Below are positions 1 through 9,422 of a stretch of 64,000 nucleotides of DNA, piece after piece; position 1 is the stretch's first letter; each line of letters opens with the position of its first letter. The notes beneath the pieces are model-generated. The model had not been told where the DNA came from. It ran no database searches and worked only from the letters and a program-made list of their open reading frames with translations. The stretch covers positions 248,001 through 312,000 of the forward strand of contig NZ_JADKYR010000003.1 of assembly GCF_015354335.1 (NCBI RefSeq). Direction: 5' to 3'. The translations under genes were made by a program, and so were the position numbers. Origin of the DNA: Methylophilus sp. 13 (lineage in GTDB: Bacteria; Pseudomonadota; Gammaproteobacteria; Burkholderiales; Methylophilaceae).

Positions 1-1
1 G

Positions 2-2077
2 CGCAAAGCCCTACCCTGGTTACCCACGGCACGCGAATTGATCACCATCCGCTGTGATATCGGTATCCGTGAGCATTTTGATGAACTGATCCCCAAAGCC
101 CCGGACAAGCCTGCGCTACTCGCGCTGTTTGACCATTTTGAGTTCAGAAGCTGGAAGCGTGACTTAGACAAATTGCCAGACGGTGCCACAGCACCATTGA
201 TTGAAAATTCAGTCCTACGAACCGTCGAGGAGCTTAGCGGGCAAGCCGGTGGCGATTACTCGCCGGATACGCGACGGCTTTACCAGACCATTTTATCGGA
301 CAGTGAACTGGAACCGTGGCTCACCAAACTGGAACAAGCCGCCCTGCTTTGCTTTGACACTGAGACGACCTCACTGGACCCCATGCAAGCCAAAATTGTC
401 GGCGTCTCGTTCAGCGTCACGCCGGGGGAAGCGGCTTACATCCCGCTCACCCATGATTACTTTGATGCGCCTCCACAACTGGCTTTGACGGCGACCCTGG
501 CCAAACTCAAACCCATCCTTGAAAACCCGGACATTAAAAAAGTCGGCCAGAACCTTAAATACGATATGCATGTGCTGGCCAATCATGGCATCACGCTGCA
601 AGGCATTGCGCACGACACCCTGTTGCAATCGTATGTGTTTGAGAGCCACAAAGGGCATGGCATGGATGAGCTCAGCGAGCGCCATCTGGGCATTGCCCCC
701 ATCAGCTACGAAAGCGTGGCGGGCAAAGGCGCAAAACAAGTGTCGTTCAGCCAGGTCACCGTCGAGGTGGCTGCCGAATATGCCGCGGAAGACGCCGACA
801 TCACGCTGCAACTGCATCAGGCCCTGTACCCGCAAGTGACAGTCTCGGACAAACTGCGCTTTATTTATGAGCAGGTGGAAATGCCCAGCATGCAAGTGTT
901 GCAACGCATGGAGCGCAACGGCGTGTTGATCGACAGCCACATGCTCAACCGCCAGAGCAATGAAATTGGCCTGCGTTTGATGGAGATTGAAAAACAGGCG
1001 TATGAGCTGGCCGGACAACCGTTTAACCTGGGTTCGCCCAAGCAGTTGCAAGAAATCCTGTTTGGCAAACTGGGCATCAAACCCTTGAAAAAAACGCCTT
1101 CTGGCGCCCCCAGTACCGACGAAGATGTATTGCAGGAACTGGCGCTGGATTACCCGTTGCCCAAGGTAATCTTGGAGCACCGCAGCTTGGCCAAGCTGAA
1201 ATCCACCTACACCGACAAGTTGCCGAAAATGATCAACGCGCAAACCGGGCGCGTGCATACCAACTACAACCAGGCAGTGGCAATTACCGGACGGCTGGCC
1301 AGCTCGGACCCCAACCTGCAAAATATTCCGGTGCGCACCGCCGAAGGCCGTCGCATCCGCGAAGCCTTTATCGCCCCGCCCGGTAGCCAGATCATCTCAG
1401 CGGACTATTCGCAGATTGAGCTGCGCATCATGGCGCATCTCTCACAAGATGCCGGAATGCTGACGGCCTTTGCCAATAACGAAGACATCCATCGCGCCAC
1501 GGCCGCAGAAATTTTTGGCGTGGACAAAGCGGCCGTAGATAACGAGCAGCGACGCTATGCCAAAGTGATTAACTTTGGCCTCATCTATGGCATGAGCGCG
1601 TTTGGCCTGGCGCAAAACCTCAATATTGAGCGCGGCGCGGCGGCCAATTACATTGAACGCTATTTTGCGCGTTACCCCGGTGTCAAAGCCTATATGGAAA
1701 ACACGCGCGCACTGGCCAAGCAGCAAGGCTATGTCGAAACCTATTTCGGCAGACGCTTATGGGTGCCTGAAATCAACAGCGCTAACGTACAAAGAAGAAA
1801 CGGCGCCGAACGCGCCGCCATTAATGCCCCCATGCAAGGCACGGCGGCCGACCTGATCAAACTGGCGATGATCGCCGTCGACCAATGGCTGACCGAGCAA
1901 AAACTGCAGACCAAACTCATCATGCAGGTGCACGATGAACTGGTGCTGGAAGTGCCTGAACATGAACTGGCATTAGTCAAACAGACCTTGCCCGTGCTCA
2001 TGCAAGAAGTGGCAACCTTATCAGTGCCGTTACTAGCCGAGGTCGGCGTAGGCAACAATTGGGAGAGCGCCCACTAG
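2..2077 (+). CDS. polA: DNA polymerase I, 5'-truncated by window edge
   Basis: Repair and Okazaki-fragment polymerase. The open frame runs in from the window edge (codons from base 2), so the N-terminal 5'-3' exonuclease domain is almost wholly missing here. The visible part has an intact 3'-5' proofreading domain: FDTET (Exo I), NLKYDMH (Exo II) and YAAEDAD (Exo III). It is followed by the family A polymerase domain: motif A SADYSQIELR, motif B with RRYAKVINFGLIYG, motif C QVHDELVLEV. All catalytic acidic residues are present, so proofreading is expected to work, as in E. coli and unlike Taq polymerase. The gene ends with TAG. The in-frame TTG at 38 is not a real start, because homologous sequence continues upstream of it. 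Confidence 0.97.
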   Translation, partial: RKALPWLPTARELITIRCDIGIREHFDELIPKAPDKPALLALFDHFEFRSWKRDLDKLPDGATAPLIENSVLRTVEELSGQAGGDYSPDTRRLYQTILSDSELEPWLTKLEQAALLCFDTETTSLDPMQAKIVGVSFSVTPGEAAYIPLTHDYFDAPPQLALTATLAKLKPILENPDIKKVGQNLKYDMHVLANHGITLQGIAHDTLLQSYVFESHKGHGMDELSERHLGIAPISYESVAGKGAKQVSFSQVTVEVAAEYAAEDADITLQLHQALYPQVTVSDKLRFIYEQVEMPSMQVLQRMERNGVLIDSHMLNRQSNEIGLRLMEIEKQAYELAGQPFNLGSPKQLQEILFGKLGIKPLKKTPSGAPSTDEDVLQELALDYPLPKVILEHRSLAKLKSTYTDKLPKMINAQTGRVHTNYNQAVAITGRLASSDPNLQNIPVRTAEGRRIREAFIAPPGSQIISADYSQIELRIMAHLSQDAGMLTAFANNEDIHRATAAEIFGVDKAAVDNEQRRYAKVINFGLIYGMSAFGLAQNLNIERGAAANYIERYFARYPGVKAYMENTRALAKQQGYVETYFGRRLWVPEINSANVQRRNGAERAAINAPMQGTAADLIKLAMIAVDQWLTEQKLQTKLIMQVHDELVLEVPEHELALVKQTLPVLMQEVATLSVPLLAEVGVGNNWESAH

Positions 2078-2135
2078 ACAGTCGCCTGACTTACGGTCAA
2101 TATGAGCCTATCTTTTTTAACTGTGGAGCTTGGGC

Positions 2136-2354
2136 ATGAAATCATTAGCGATGGTAGGCATTATATTGATTGCAGTCGGCGCAGCTGGTCTGATTTTCAA
2201 AGGGTTTAGTTACGAGAGCAAAGAGACCGTGGCAAAAATCGGCTCTTTAGAGGCCAATGCAGAGATCACCAAAGAGGTGGAAGTCCCGCAAGCGCTTAGC
2301 CTGATTGTGATTGCGGCGGGGGCTGCCTTGTTGATCATCGGTCTGAAAAAATAA
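2136..2354 (+). CDS. Small two-helix membrane protein, unknown function
   Basis: Predicted 72-residue protein with a hydrophobic segment at each end (about residues 4-22 and 53-70) and a charged, probably periplasmic middle rich in Lys and Glu. ATG 2136 is chosen over the in-frame TTG 2130 because a GGAG lies at 2124-2127. I do not recognise the family with certainty; it resembles the many short inner-membrane proteins found near stress genes. It stands alone between polA and the YeaQ-like gene on the same strand, with about 60 bp upstream and 150 bp downstream that hold no other gene. Confidence 0.7.
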   Translation: MKSLAMVGIILIAVGAAGLIFKGFSYESKETVAKIGSLEANAEITKEVEVPQALSLIVIAAGAALLIIGLKK

Positions 2355-2505
2355 ATCCTCAAGTCAGGGTAGGCGCGGCGCTATCTGGACGTTTGCAGTG
2401 AGTGAGTCAGCTGAATCTGACAGGTTTTTCCTAGATGGGCTGACAGATGACAGGCGCAACTGTGCTTAGCATAGAGCTTCATCATAACAACAGGGGAGTA
2501 CACAC

Positions 2506-2745
2506 ATGCTTTGGACAATTGTTGTAGGGATTATCGCGGGTTGGTTGGCAGGCTTGATCATGAAAGGCGATGGTTTTGGCCTGATTTGGGATTTGGTGCT
2601 TGGTATTGCCGGTGCAGTGGTCGGCGGCTGGCTGTTTGGCCTGCTGGGCTTGAGTGCCAGTGGTGGCATGATAGGCAGCATTATCGTCGCCACGATCGGT
2701 GCCGTCTTCCTGATTTTTATTTCCCGTCTGCTCAGGTCGGCATAA
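2506..2745 (+). CDS. GlsB/YeaQ/YmgE family stress-response membrane protein
   Basis: A 79-residue, Gly-rich, very hydrophobic protein with three predicted membrane segments. It has the family pattern of an N-terminal helix, GWLAGLIMKG, then GIAGAVVGGWLFGLLG and a C-terminal helix. Members are called transglycosylase-associated proteins, but this is a historical name and no enzyme activity is shown; expression in E. coli is linked to general stress. The start is supported by AGGGGAG at 2492-2498. The gene converges with the GGDEF gene downstream. Confidence 0.88.
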   Translation: MLWTIVVGIIAGWLAGLIMKGDGFGLIWDLVLGIAGAVVGGWLFGLLGLSASGGMIGSIIVATIGAVFLIFISRLLRSA

Positions 2746-2774
2746 AGCAGCATTTACCCTTAATGCAGTACAGC

Positions 2775-4448
2775 CTAGCTGGAAAAAATGACTTTTCCAG
2801 CTTCGCCTTTTTTGGCCTGATACATCGCATTATCCGCCTTCTGCAGTAAGGCTTCGATGTCGTCGGCCGTTTTAGGCCAATCATAAGCAATACCGATACT
2901 ACAGCCTACCGCGATCTCCTGACCTGATTGCAATTTGATGGGCTGACTGATGCTTTCGACCAGCTTGCCTGCAACCATGCGGGCCAGCTCTTCCGGCTGG
3001 GAGGCAAAGGTCAGCAGAATCACGAACTCATCCCCGCCAAAACGACACACCATATCTTCTTCGCGCAACACATCAGGTAATCGTTGTGCGATGGCCATCA
3101 ACACTTCATCGCCCACAGGATGACCATGGGTATCGTTGACAGCTTTAAACCCATCAAGATCTACAAATAATAAAATAATGCCCCGTTGCGGCTGACTGCT
3201 TTGAAGCTGGCTGACAATGCCATGCATCATACTGAGCATGCCGCGCCGGTTGAACAAGCCGGTCAGCGGATCTTCGGTCAACAGTTTCTCTAGGGCGTTT
3301 TGCTGCTGGCGAAATACGGTTAAATCCATCAAAAAACTGATACAAAAATCCAGCTCATCTTCAATCACACGGGTCAGTGCAATCCGCAATGGAATTTCGC
3401 GTCCATCCGCATGTATCCCTTGACGCTCTGCGACCACTTTTCCAGCCTGATCATGTTGCCTGCGTTTGCGCGAGAGCGTGCTGAGCTGCTTCCAGTCGGG
3501 GATCATTTTGCCAAGCGAACGGCCCACGATTGCCTGCGACTGAACGCCAAACATCGCCTCAAAAGCGCGATTCACCATCTGGATATGCCCCTTGGCATCC
3601 GTAATCACAATAGCGTCTATCGCGTGCTGAAAGATCACGCGCATTTGATGCTCCCTGAACTGTAACTCGCGGGCCAATTGCCGCTGCCGACTAATCATGG
3701 TTTGCGCCAGAATAGCGCCTAGCAAGGTCACCAAGCCCATGGTGACCAGCAAGGACAAATACAGCCGGTCTACGGTGGGCACAGGCTCATCAAACTGTAT
3801 GGGGCCACTAAAGCTGGCCGCAGCCATGCCCAGATAGTGCATGCTGGTAATGGCAGCCGCCATGACCAGACCACTGAACAAATGGCGCCAGGGCCGCAGT
3901 CGCCGCAAACGGTTACAGCGTTGATGAAACCATAACGCCAGAATGGCGAGCATCACTGCCGAGCACACAGACACCAGTACCAGCCATGGATTAAACGCCA
4001 TGACAGCAGCCGTTTGCATGGCCAGCATACCGGTGTAATGCATGACCCCGATGCCCAGGCCGATCAAGGCGCCGCTAATGGTTAAATCGTAAGGAGATTT
4101 TCTTGCTTGCGCCACCCATTGCATGGATGCCCAGGAGGCAACAAATGCCGGCAACAAGGAGAGCAAGGTGATGACCAGCTCGTAACGCACCGTGGCACAC
4201 AGCTCGAAAGCTAGCATGCCAATAAAATGCATGCCCCACACCGCGGCACCCATTGCCAGGCCACCGCCGAGCATGGTCAAGTGGCGGTCGCGCTTAAGTT
4301 TGAATTGCTGGGAGACCTCGGCCAGATGGATGGCAATCACAGAGGCCGTGAGTGCGATCAGGTAGGACAAGGCGACCATCGAGGGTTCATAGCGAGATGA
4401 AAGGATGGTGTCTGCTGGACTCACAAAATCAAAGAGAAAACTGTTCAA
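2775..4448 (-). CDS. MHYT-PAS-GGDEF diguanylate cyclase
   Basis: Predicted inner-membrane enzyme making cyclic di-GMP from two GTP. The N-terminal seven-helix MHYT domain carries the repeats MHFIGML, MHYTGML and MHYLGMA, thought to bind a metal and sense a diatomic gas. A PAS domain with RVIFQHAIDAIVITDAKG follows, then a GGDEF domain with FGGDEFVILL. The active-site GGDEF is intact and REED five residues before it matches the RxxD inhibitory site, so product inhibition is likely. There is no EAL domain. The start is uncertain: the frame is open to a TTG at 4508, TTG 4448 follows a GAAAG, and GTG 4424 and ATG 4379 are also possible. ATG 4379 would remove residues homologous to the start of other MHYT domains. 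Confidence 0.9.
   Translation of the reverse strand: MNSFLFDFVSPADTILSSRYEPSMVALSYLIALTASVIAIHLAEVSQQFKLKRDRHLTMLGGGLAMGAAVWGMHFIGMLAFELCATVRYELVITLLSLLPAFVASWASMQWVAQARKSPYDLTISGALIGLGIGVMHYTGMLAMQTAAVMAFNPWLVLVSVCSAVMLAILALWFHQRCNRLRRLRPWRHLFSGLVMAAAITSMHYLGMAAASFSGPIQFDEPVPTVDRLYLSLLVTMGLVTLLGAILAQTMISRQRQLARELQFREHQMRVIFQHAIDAIVITDAKGHIQMVNRAFEAMFGVQSQAIVGRSLGKMIPDWKQLSTLSRKRRQHDQAGKVVAERQGIHADGREIPLRIALTRVIEDELDFCISFLMDLTVFRQQQNALEKLLTEDPLTGLFNRRGMLSMMHGIVSQLQSSQPQRGIILLFVDLDGFKAVNDTHGHPVGDEVLMAIAQRLPDVLREEDMVCRFGGDEFVILLTFASQPEELARMVAGKLVESISQPIKLQSGQEIAVGCSIGIAYDWPKTADDIEALLQKADNAMYQAKKGEAGKVIFSS
2777..2802. terminator. Possible convergent terminator hairpin
   Basis: AGCTGGAAAA (2777-2786) and TTTTCCAGCT (2793-2802) form a perfect 10-bp stem with a 6-nt loop, followed on the plus strand by TTCGCCTTTTTT. 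It lies over the stop codon of the minus-strand cyclase gene, between two convergent genes. The T-run is not immediately adjacent to the stem, so activity is uncertain. Confidence 0.4.
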
Positions 4449-4660
4449 TGGATTTCTTTCGATAATGTACTGATCACTGACTGAAAAGCTGGCTAGGCCA
4501 GCACGCAATGGGTCAAAACCACATCAAAGCACTTGCACACTGACGCGCTCACCAGACCGCAAAAGTGCTGCTGTAACGGCTATGCTGTGAATTTTCAGCA
4601 ATTGCTTGGTATTATGCTGCTGTTAAAACGCTCACTCAAAAGTAATTTACTCAATATAAC

Positions 4661-5401
4661 ATGCGCCAATTTGGGATTTATATCATCGGTGACGAGATCC
4701 TGTCCGGGAAGCGCCAGGATGCCCATCTCAGCAAGGTCATTGCGCTTCTGTCTGCCCGCGGCTTGCAACTGAGCTGGGCGCATTTTATCGGCGATATCCC
4801 CGAGCAAATCACGCAGTTGCTCAAGGCCAGTATGGCGCGCGGCGAGATTGTGTTTAGCTTTGGTGGCATCGGCGCCACCCCGGATGACTACACCCGCCAA
4901 TGTGCAGCCGCGGCTGCCGGGGTACCGATTGAGCGACATGCAGGCGCCGTTGCCAATATTGAAGCGCAATATGGGGAAGCGGCTTACCCTAAACGCGTGC
5001 TTATGGCTGACTTTCCACAAGGCTGTGAGCTCATCCCCAACCCGATTAACCGCGTGGCCGGATTCAGCATTCACGAGCATTACTTTGTGCCCGGCTTTCC
5101 AGAAATGGCGCACCCGATGGTGGAATGGGTGCTGGACACCTATTACAGTCACCTGTTTCATGGCCAGGACTATCTGGAGCAAGCCATTGTCGTCACTGAG
5201 GCAGGCGAAAGCGACTTGATTGACTTGATGAACAGCATGCTGAGCCGTTATCCCATGCTCAAGTTGTTCAGCTTGCCGCGCACCAACCAGCGCCGCACCA
5301 CGGAAGTCGGTCTCAAGGGCGAAAGTGCGCATGTGCTTGCAGCCATGCTGGAGCTGAAGGCTGGCGTGTCTGCATTAGGCTACCCCTGGGTGGATGTTTA
5401 A
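4661..5401 (+). CDS. CinA-N/MoaB-like molybdopterin-binding domain protein
   Basis: A 246-residue protein of the competence/damage-inducible protein A N-terminal type. It begins with YIIGDEILSGKRQDAH and contains the family motif FSFGGIGATPDDYTRQ. The fold is that of MoaB/MogA, but stand-alone forms have no proven substrate. The C-terminal nicotinamide-nucleotide amidase domain of full CinA is absent and the length is normal for the single-domain form, so this is not a truncation. The small Cys-cluster gene follows after 6 bp and is probably co-transcribed. The opposite-strand cyclase gene shares its upstream region. Confidence 0.88.
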   Translation: MRQFGIYIIGDEILSGKRQDAHLSKVIALLSARGLQLSWAHFIGDIPEQITQLLKASMARGEIVFSFGGIGATPDDYTRQCAAAAAGVPIERHAGAVANIEAQYGEAAYPKRVLMADFPQGCELIPNPINRVAGFSIHEHYFVPGFPEMAHPMVEWVLDTYYSHLFHGQDYLEQAIVVTEAGESDLIDLMNSMLSRYPMLKLFSLPRTNQRRTTEVGLKGESAHVLAAMLELKAGVSALGYPWVDV

Positions 5402-5407
5402 CCTCGA

Positions 5408-5680
5408 ATGGAATGCCGCCAACACTGCGGAGCCTGCTGCATTGCCCCGTCCATCAATAGCCCGATCCCTGGCATGCCGCATGGCAAGCCCGCGGGTGTG
5501 CCATGCATACAACTAGATGAGGCCTATCGCTGCAAATTGTTTGGGCAGCCACAACGCCCAGCGTTTTGTGGCGGATTAAGCCCTAGCCTGGAGATGTGTG
5601 GCGAAGAACAGCAAGGACGTGCATATGCCATCCAGTGGCTGAGTGCCCTCGAACGTGCCACTCAGCCAGGCAACGCCTAA
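5408..5680 (+). CDS. YkgJ-family Cys-cluster protein
   Basis: A 90-residue protein with eight cysteines. The N-terminal C3-x3-C7-x2-C10-C11 pattern is followed by C33, C42, C54 and C64, as in YkgJ-type Zn/Fe-S cluster proteins. Members are thought to bind a metal or iron-sulfur cluster, but no reaction is established. It starts 6 bp after the molybdopterin-binding gene, so the two probably form an operon. It converges with lgt. Confidence 0.85.
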   Translation: MECRQHCGACCIAPSINSPIPGMPHGKPAGVPCIQLDEAYRCKLFGQPQRPAFCGGLSPSLEMCGEEQQGRAYAIQWLSALERATQPGNA

Positions 5681-5693
5681 TGGAAATCTGGCT

Positions 5694-6485
5694 TTACGAC
5701 TGACGATACGCCCGGCGCATTAGCCAGAGCCCTGCCAGAATCATAGGCACGCAGAGCCATTGGCCCATGCTGAGCCCCAGCGACAGCAAGCCTAAAAAGC
5801 TGTCTGGTTCACGCGTAAACTCAACCAGAAAACGGAAGCTGCCGTAACAGAGCAAGAACATGGCGGACACTGCACCGATGGGTCGTTTTTTGCCCGCAAA
5901 CCACCAGAGAATCACAAACAGCGCGACCCCCTCTAGTGCAAACTCGTACAACTGCGAAGGATGCCGTGCCACCTGATCCACGGCTGGGAACACCATGCCC
6001 CAATCCGCATGGGTAGGCCGCCCCCATAACTCGCCATTGATAAAATTACCCAGTCTGCCTGCCCCCAGGCCAATCGGCACGAGCGGCGCCACAAAGTCCA
6101 TCAATTGCAACCAAATCACGCCGCGCTTGCGGGCAAACAAGGCCATGGCCACCATGACGCCAATAAAGCCACCATGAAATGACATGCCCCCTTGCCACAG
6201 GGCAAAGATTTCCAGCGGATGTTGCAGGAAATAACTGGGCTGGTAAAACACCACATAGCCTAACCGCCCACCCAGCACGACACCGAGCGCGATGTAAAAC
6301 AGCATGTCGTCCGGGTCACGCGCCTGCCAGGGCGAGTTTGGGTCCAGTTTACGCAACCGCTTGACCTGATACTGCCCCAACCACAGGCCACCAAAAAAAC
6401 CGATCAGGTACATCAAACCATACCAGTGGATACCAAAACTGCCGATTTGTAATGCGATGGGGTTAAAGCCCGGATGGGTAAACAT
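5694..6485 (-). CDS. lgt: Prolipoprotein diacylglyceryl transferase
   Basis: Inner-membrane enzyme that moves diacylglycerol from phosphatidylglycerol to the lipobox cysteine of prolipoproteins, the first step of lipoprotein maturation. The 263-residue length is normal. The Lgt signature [15 protein letters not shown] is present, as are an early HWYGLMY and about seven membrane helices. Two likely lipoproteins (the efflux adaptor and channel) are encoded nearby, but the linkage is probably fortuitous. The gene is followed by the convergent Cys-cluster gene with a 13-bp gap and no evident terminator. Confidence 0.97.
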   Translation of the reverse strand: MFTHPGFNPIALQIGSFGIHWYGLMYLIGFFGGLWLGQYQVKRLRKLDPNSPWQARDPDDMLFYIALGVVLGGRLGYVVFYQPSYFLQHPLEIFALWQGGMSFHGGFIGVMVAMALFARKRGVIWLQLMDFVAPLVPIGLGAGRLGNFINGELWGRPTHADWGMVFPAVDQVARHPSQLYEFALEGVALFVILWWFAGKKRPIGAVSAMFLLCYGSFRFLVEFTREPDSFLGLLSLGLSMGQWLCVPMILAGLWLMRRAYRQS

Positions 6486-6584
6486 GCCGTATCACCGTGA
6501 AAAAAACTGCATTATAACTGCTGACCCGACCAGCGCAGGCAAACAGAGACTAAAAGCCACTCAATCACTGCATGCACCTATTAT

Positions 6585-7850
6585 TCAATCCAGGTTGGAT
6601 ACGCTTGGCGACATGCGCCAGACGGCCAGAAAACTGATCAAGGCCATGCTGGAGAGATAAGCCCCTACCCAGGTCAAGCCACCCTGATTGACCAGAGATT
6701 GAGCAATGGCAGGTGCGAAGGAGGCACCCAGAATACCACCCAGCTGATAGCTGAGCCCTGCCCCGCTGTAACGCACAGCAACCGGGAACTGCTGTGGCAG
6801 AAAAGCGCCCATGGGGGCAAAAGTGACGCCCATTAAAAACAGCGCCGCAAACAGAAAAACCAGGATCAGCCCGCTATCCGCACTGCCTAGTAAGGGCGCC
6901 AGGGCAAATCCCAGTAATACGGCCAGACCTTGTCCGAGCATCAGCACGGGTCGCTGGCCAACCTTGTCTGACCACCAGGCAGCCAGCGGCGTCGCCATGG
7001 CCATGCCTAGCACAGCGATGCACAACAGCCCCAGAAAAACCGGGCGAGCAATGTGCAAGGTTTGCGTGCCATAACTCAGGCAAAACACCGTCGCCGTATA
7101 AAACAGGTGATAACACACCCCCATGGCCAGCGCACCGAGCACAATGGCACGCCCATGCGTGACCAACAACGCCTTAAGCGGCCAGCGATGCAACTCTTTT
7201 GAAGACTGTGCCTGCGCGAATGCGGGCGTTTCAGCCAGCTTGAAGCGGACATATAGCCCGACCATGACCAGCGCCGCACTGACGATAAACGGCACGCGCC
7301 AGCCCCACTGCTCAAATTGTGTCTCCGTTAGCCCCAGAGTTAAGGCCAAAAAGGTCAAGGTTGCGAGTAAAAAGCCGATCGAAGGCCCCAGTTGCGGAAA
7401 CATACCAAACCAGCTGCGACGATGTACGGGCGCATATTCAGTTGCCAGTAAGGCTGCCCCTGCCCATTCGCCGCCCAAGCCTATACCTTGACCAAACCGC
7501 AACAGACAAAGCAGCGCCGGCGCCCACAGCCCCCATTGATCGTAGCCTGGCAAGACGCCAATCAGAAACGTCGAGCAGCCCATGACCAGCAACGACGCGG
7601 CCAGGGTGGATTTGCGGCCGAGACGGTCACCAAAATGACCAAACAGCAAAGCCCCCAGTGGCCGTGCAATAAACGCCAGACCAAAGGTCAGCAAGGCATT
7701 TAACGATTGCACCGCTGGCGCGCTGGCGGGGAAAAAGACCTGGCCGATCACCAGCGCTGCCGCCATGGCATAAATATAAAAATCGTAAAATTCGATGGCT
7801 GTACCAATAAAACTGGCAAAGGCAATGTGCTTGAGTGAGGGGCTAGACAT
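6585..7850 (-). CDS. MFS transporter, metabolite:H+ symporter (MHS) type
   Basis: A 421-residue, 12-helix permease. The loop 2-3 MFS motif GHFGDRLGRK is clear. The MHS-subfamily stretch RFGQGIGLGGEWAGAALL in helix 4 and the N-terminal FIGTAIEFYDFYIYA point to the group that takes up organic acids, betaine or proline by proton symport. The substrate cannot be read from the sequence. It lies 99 bp upstream of lgt on the same strand, and downstream of the terminator of the efflux operon, so it is probably transcribed separately from the pump genes. Confidence 0.92.
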   Translation of the reverse strand: MSSPSLKHIAFASFIGTAIEFYDFYIYAMAAALVIGQVFFPASAPAVQSLNALLTFGLAFIARPLGALLFGHFGDRLGRKSTLAASLLVMGCSTFLIGVLPGYDQWGLWAPALLCLLRFGQGIGLGGEWAGAALLATEYAPVHRRSWFGMFPQLGPSIGFLLATLTFLALTLGLTETQFEQWGWRVPFIVSAALVMVGLYVRFKLAETPAFAQAQSSKELHRWPLKALLVTHGRAIVLGALAMGVCYHLFYTATVFCLSYGTQTLHIARPVFLGLLCIAVLGMAMATPLAAWWSDKVGQRPVLMLGQGLAVLLGFALAPLLGSADSGLILVFLFAALFLMGVTFAPMGAFLPQQFPVAVRYSGAGLSYQLGGILGASFAPAIAQSLVNQGGLTWVGAYLSSMALISFLAVWRMSPSVSNLD

Positions 7851-7910
7851 CGCAGCATCTTAGCTGGCAGACCGTAAATCTCCAAGCCTCGCCAGCATGG
7901 GGCCGGCCAA

Positions 7911-7942
7911 ATAAAAACGCCGGGAGATAACTACTCCCGGCG
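7911..7942 (-). terminator. Rho-independent terminator of the efflux operon
   Basis: Read on the minus strand, a 9-bp GC-rich stem CGCCGGGAG / CTCCCGGCG (7918-7926 with 7934-7942) with a 7-nt loop is followed by TTTTTAT. It stands 19 bp past the stop of the outer-membrane channel gene. Confidence 0.88.
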
Positions 7943-7961
7943 CGTTGAATAAAGCCATGAC

Positions 7962-9422
7962 TTACTTGGAAGCCTCGGCTTTTTTCTTCAGTGGCTCTGG
8001 ATCCCAACCCGCACCCAGGGCTTTAAACAGTGACACGGTGGCTGTCAGCGTGTTTTGTCGGCTCTGAACCAAGGCTTGTGTAGCCTCATTGTGGTTACGT
8101 TGCGCATCCAGCACTTCAAGATAGCTGGAGTAACCCGCCTGATACCGATTTTGCGAAATACGCAAAATGTTGGCAGTGGTTTTTTGCTTGGACTCTGCCA
8201 CCGCTTCTTGCTCACGGTATTGGCGCGCATTCACCAGCGCATCATTCACTTCGCTAAATGCAGTCCGCAAGGCGGCCTGGTAGTTAATCACGGCCTGCTT
8301 CTGCAAGGCAGAGGCCTGATCGACCCTGGCGTTCAAGCGTCCACCATTGAATATTGGCAAGCTTGCTGCAAAGCCCAGTGTCCAGATTTTGGCTGGCGCC
8401 GTAAACAGGTCACTCAGGATTTTACTCTCGCCACCATAAGCCCCGGTCAGTGACAAGGTCGGATACAGGGCTGCTTTTGCCAATTTCACATTCGCATGTG
8501 CAGCGATCAAATCCTGCTCAGTCTGGCGGATATCCGGACGTGATTCCAGCAAGGTGGATGGCAAGCCTGCGGGAGGCATCGGCGGTATCGGCATGGACAT
8601 TAAACCGCCGACCGGGATTTTGACGCTTAAGTCTGCAGTCAACACTCCGAGCTGATGCTCGCTGATTGAACGTTGGCGCTGCAACTCCAGCGATTGCGCG
8701 CGTAAATTGGTCACCACTAGCTCAGCCTGATTAACATCCAGCGCGGTATTGACGCCTGCATCCAGCTGCCGCTGTGTCATGGCCAGGCTTTCTTGCGCCG
8801 TTTTGATGTTTTCGGCGTTGACTGCCAGCTGTCCATCCAGACTACGGATTATCAGGTATTGATTGGTCACGAGCCCTACCAATGACCAGCGTACTGCCTC
8901 ACGGGCATACTCGGTCGACAGCAGATTGGCCCGTGCCGCGACATTGGCCGTTCTCAACTTGCCCCACACATCCAGCTCAATACTGCCGTTTAACGCCAGT
9001 TTATTGTCATTACGCGGGTTGGTACCGAAAACCGGGTTAGGCCCTGCCCCGGTAATTCTGGTACGGGTATTGTTGTTGTCCAGCGTGATGGTCGGCAGCA
9101 CATTGCCAGAGGTTTCACGCGCCACGGCATCGTATTGTTCAATACGTGCCACGGCGAGCTGCACATCACTGTTGTTGACCAGTGCAGTATCAATCAGCCG
9201 GGTTAACAGTGGATCATTAAACAAGGACCACCATTGCTGCATTTGTGCCGCAGGCACCGCCGTCAACGTCGACGCTTGGGGCTCAACATACCCCTGTGGC
9301 AGCGGACTGTCAGGGCGGCTATATAACGGGCCCAGTAACTGGCAACCTGCCAACGACAAGGCTGCCAGCGCGATGATGAGCGGGCGTTGTGCCCACACCA
9401 GTTGTTTTACTGTCGGTTTCAT
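7962..9422 (-). CDS. RND efflux outer-membrane lipoprotein channel (OprM/NodT family)
   Basis: TolC-like exit duct of a tripartite drug pump. The 486-residue protein has a signal peptide with lipobox LSLAGC, so it should be acylated on Cys and sorted to the outer membrane. The NodT-type start of the mature protein, with LYSRPDSPLP, is followed by two long coiled-coil/beta-barrel repeats. The start codon overlaps the RND stop codon in an ATGA, which indicates translational coupling. It is the last gene of the operon before a strong terminator. Confidence 0.95.
   Translation of the reverse strand: MKPTVKQLVWAQRPLIIALAALSLAGCQLLGPLYSRPDSPLPQGYVEPQASTLTAVPAAQMQQWWSLFNDPLLTRLIDTALVNNSDVQLAVARIEQYDAVARETSGNVLPTITLDNNNTRTRITGAGPNPVFGTNPRNDNKLALNGSIELDVWGKLRTANVAARANLLSTEYAREAVRWSLVGLVTNQYLIIRSLDGQLAVNAENIKTAQESLAMTQRQLDAGVNTALDVNQAELVVTNLRAQSLELQRQRSISEHQLGVLTADLSVKIPVGGLMSMPIPPMPPAGLPSTLLESRPDIRQTEQDLIAAHANVKLAKAALYPTLSLTGAYGGESKILSDLFTAPAKIWTLGFAASLPIFNGGRLNARVDQASALQKQAVINYQAALRTAFSEVNDALVNARQYREQEAVAESKQKTTANILRISQNRYQAGYSSYLEVLDAQRNHNEATQALVQSRQNTLTATVSLFKALGAGWDPEPLKKKAEASK

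Noticed and set aside
371-1321. A 316-residue open frame antisense to polA
   Set aside because: Antisense shadow of the exonuclease and polymerase domains; no ribosome-binding site or family motif.
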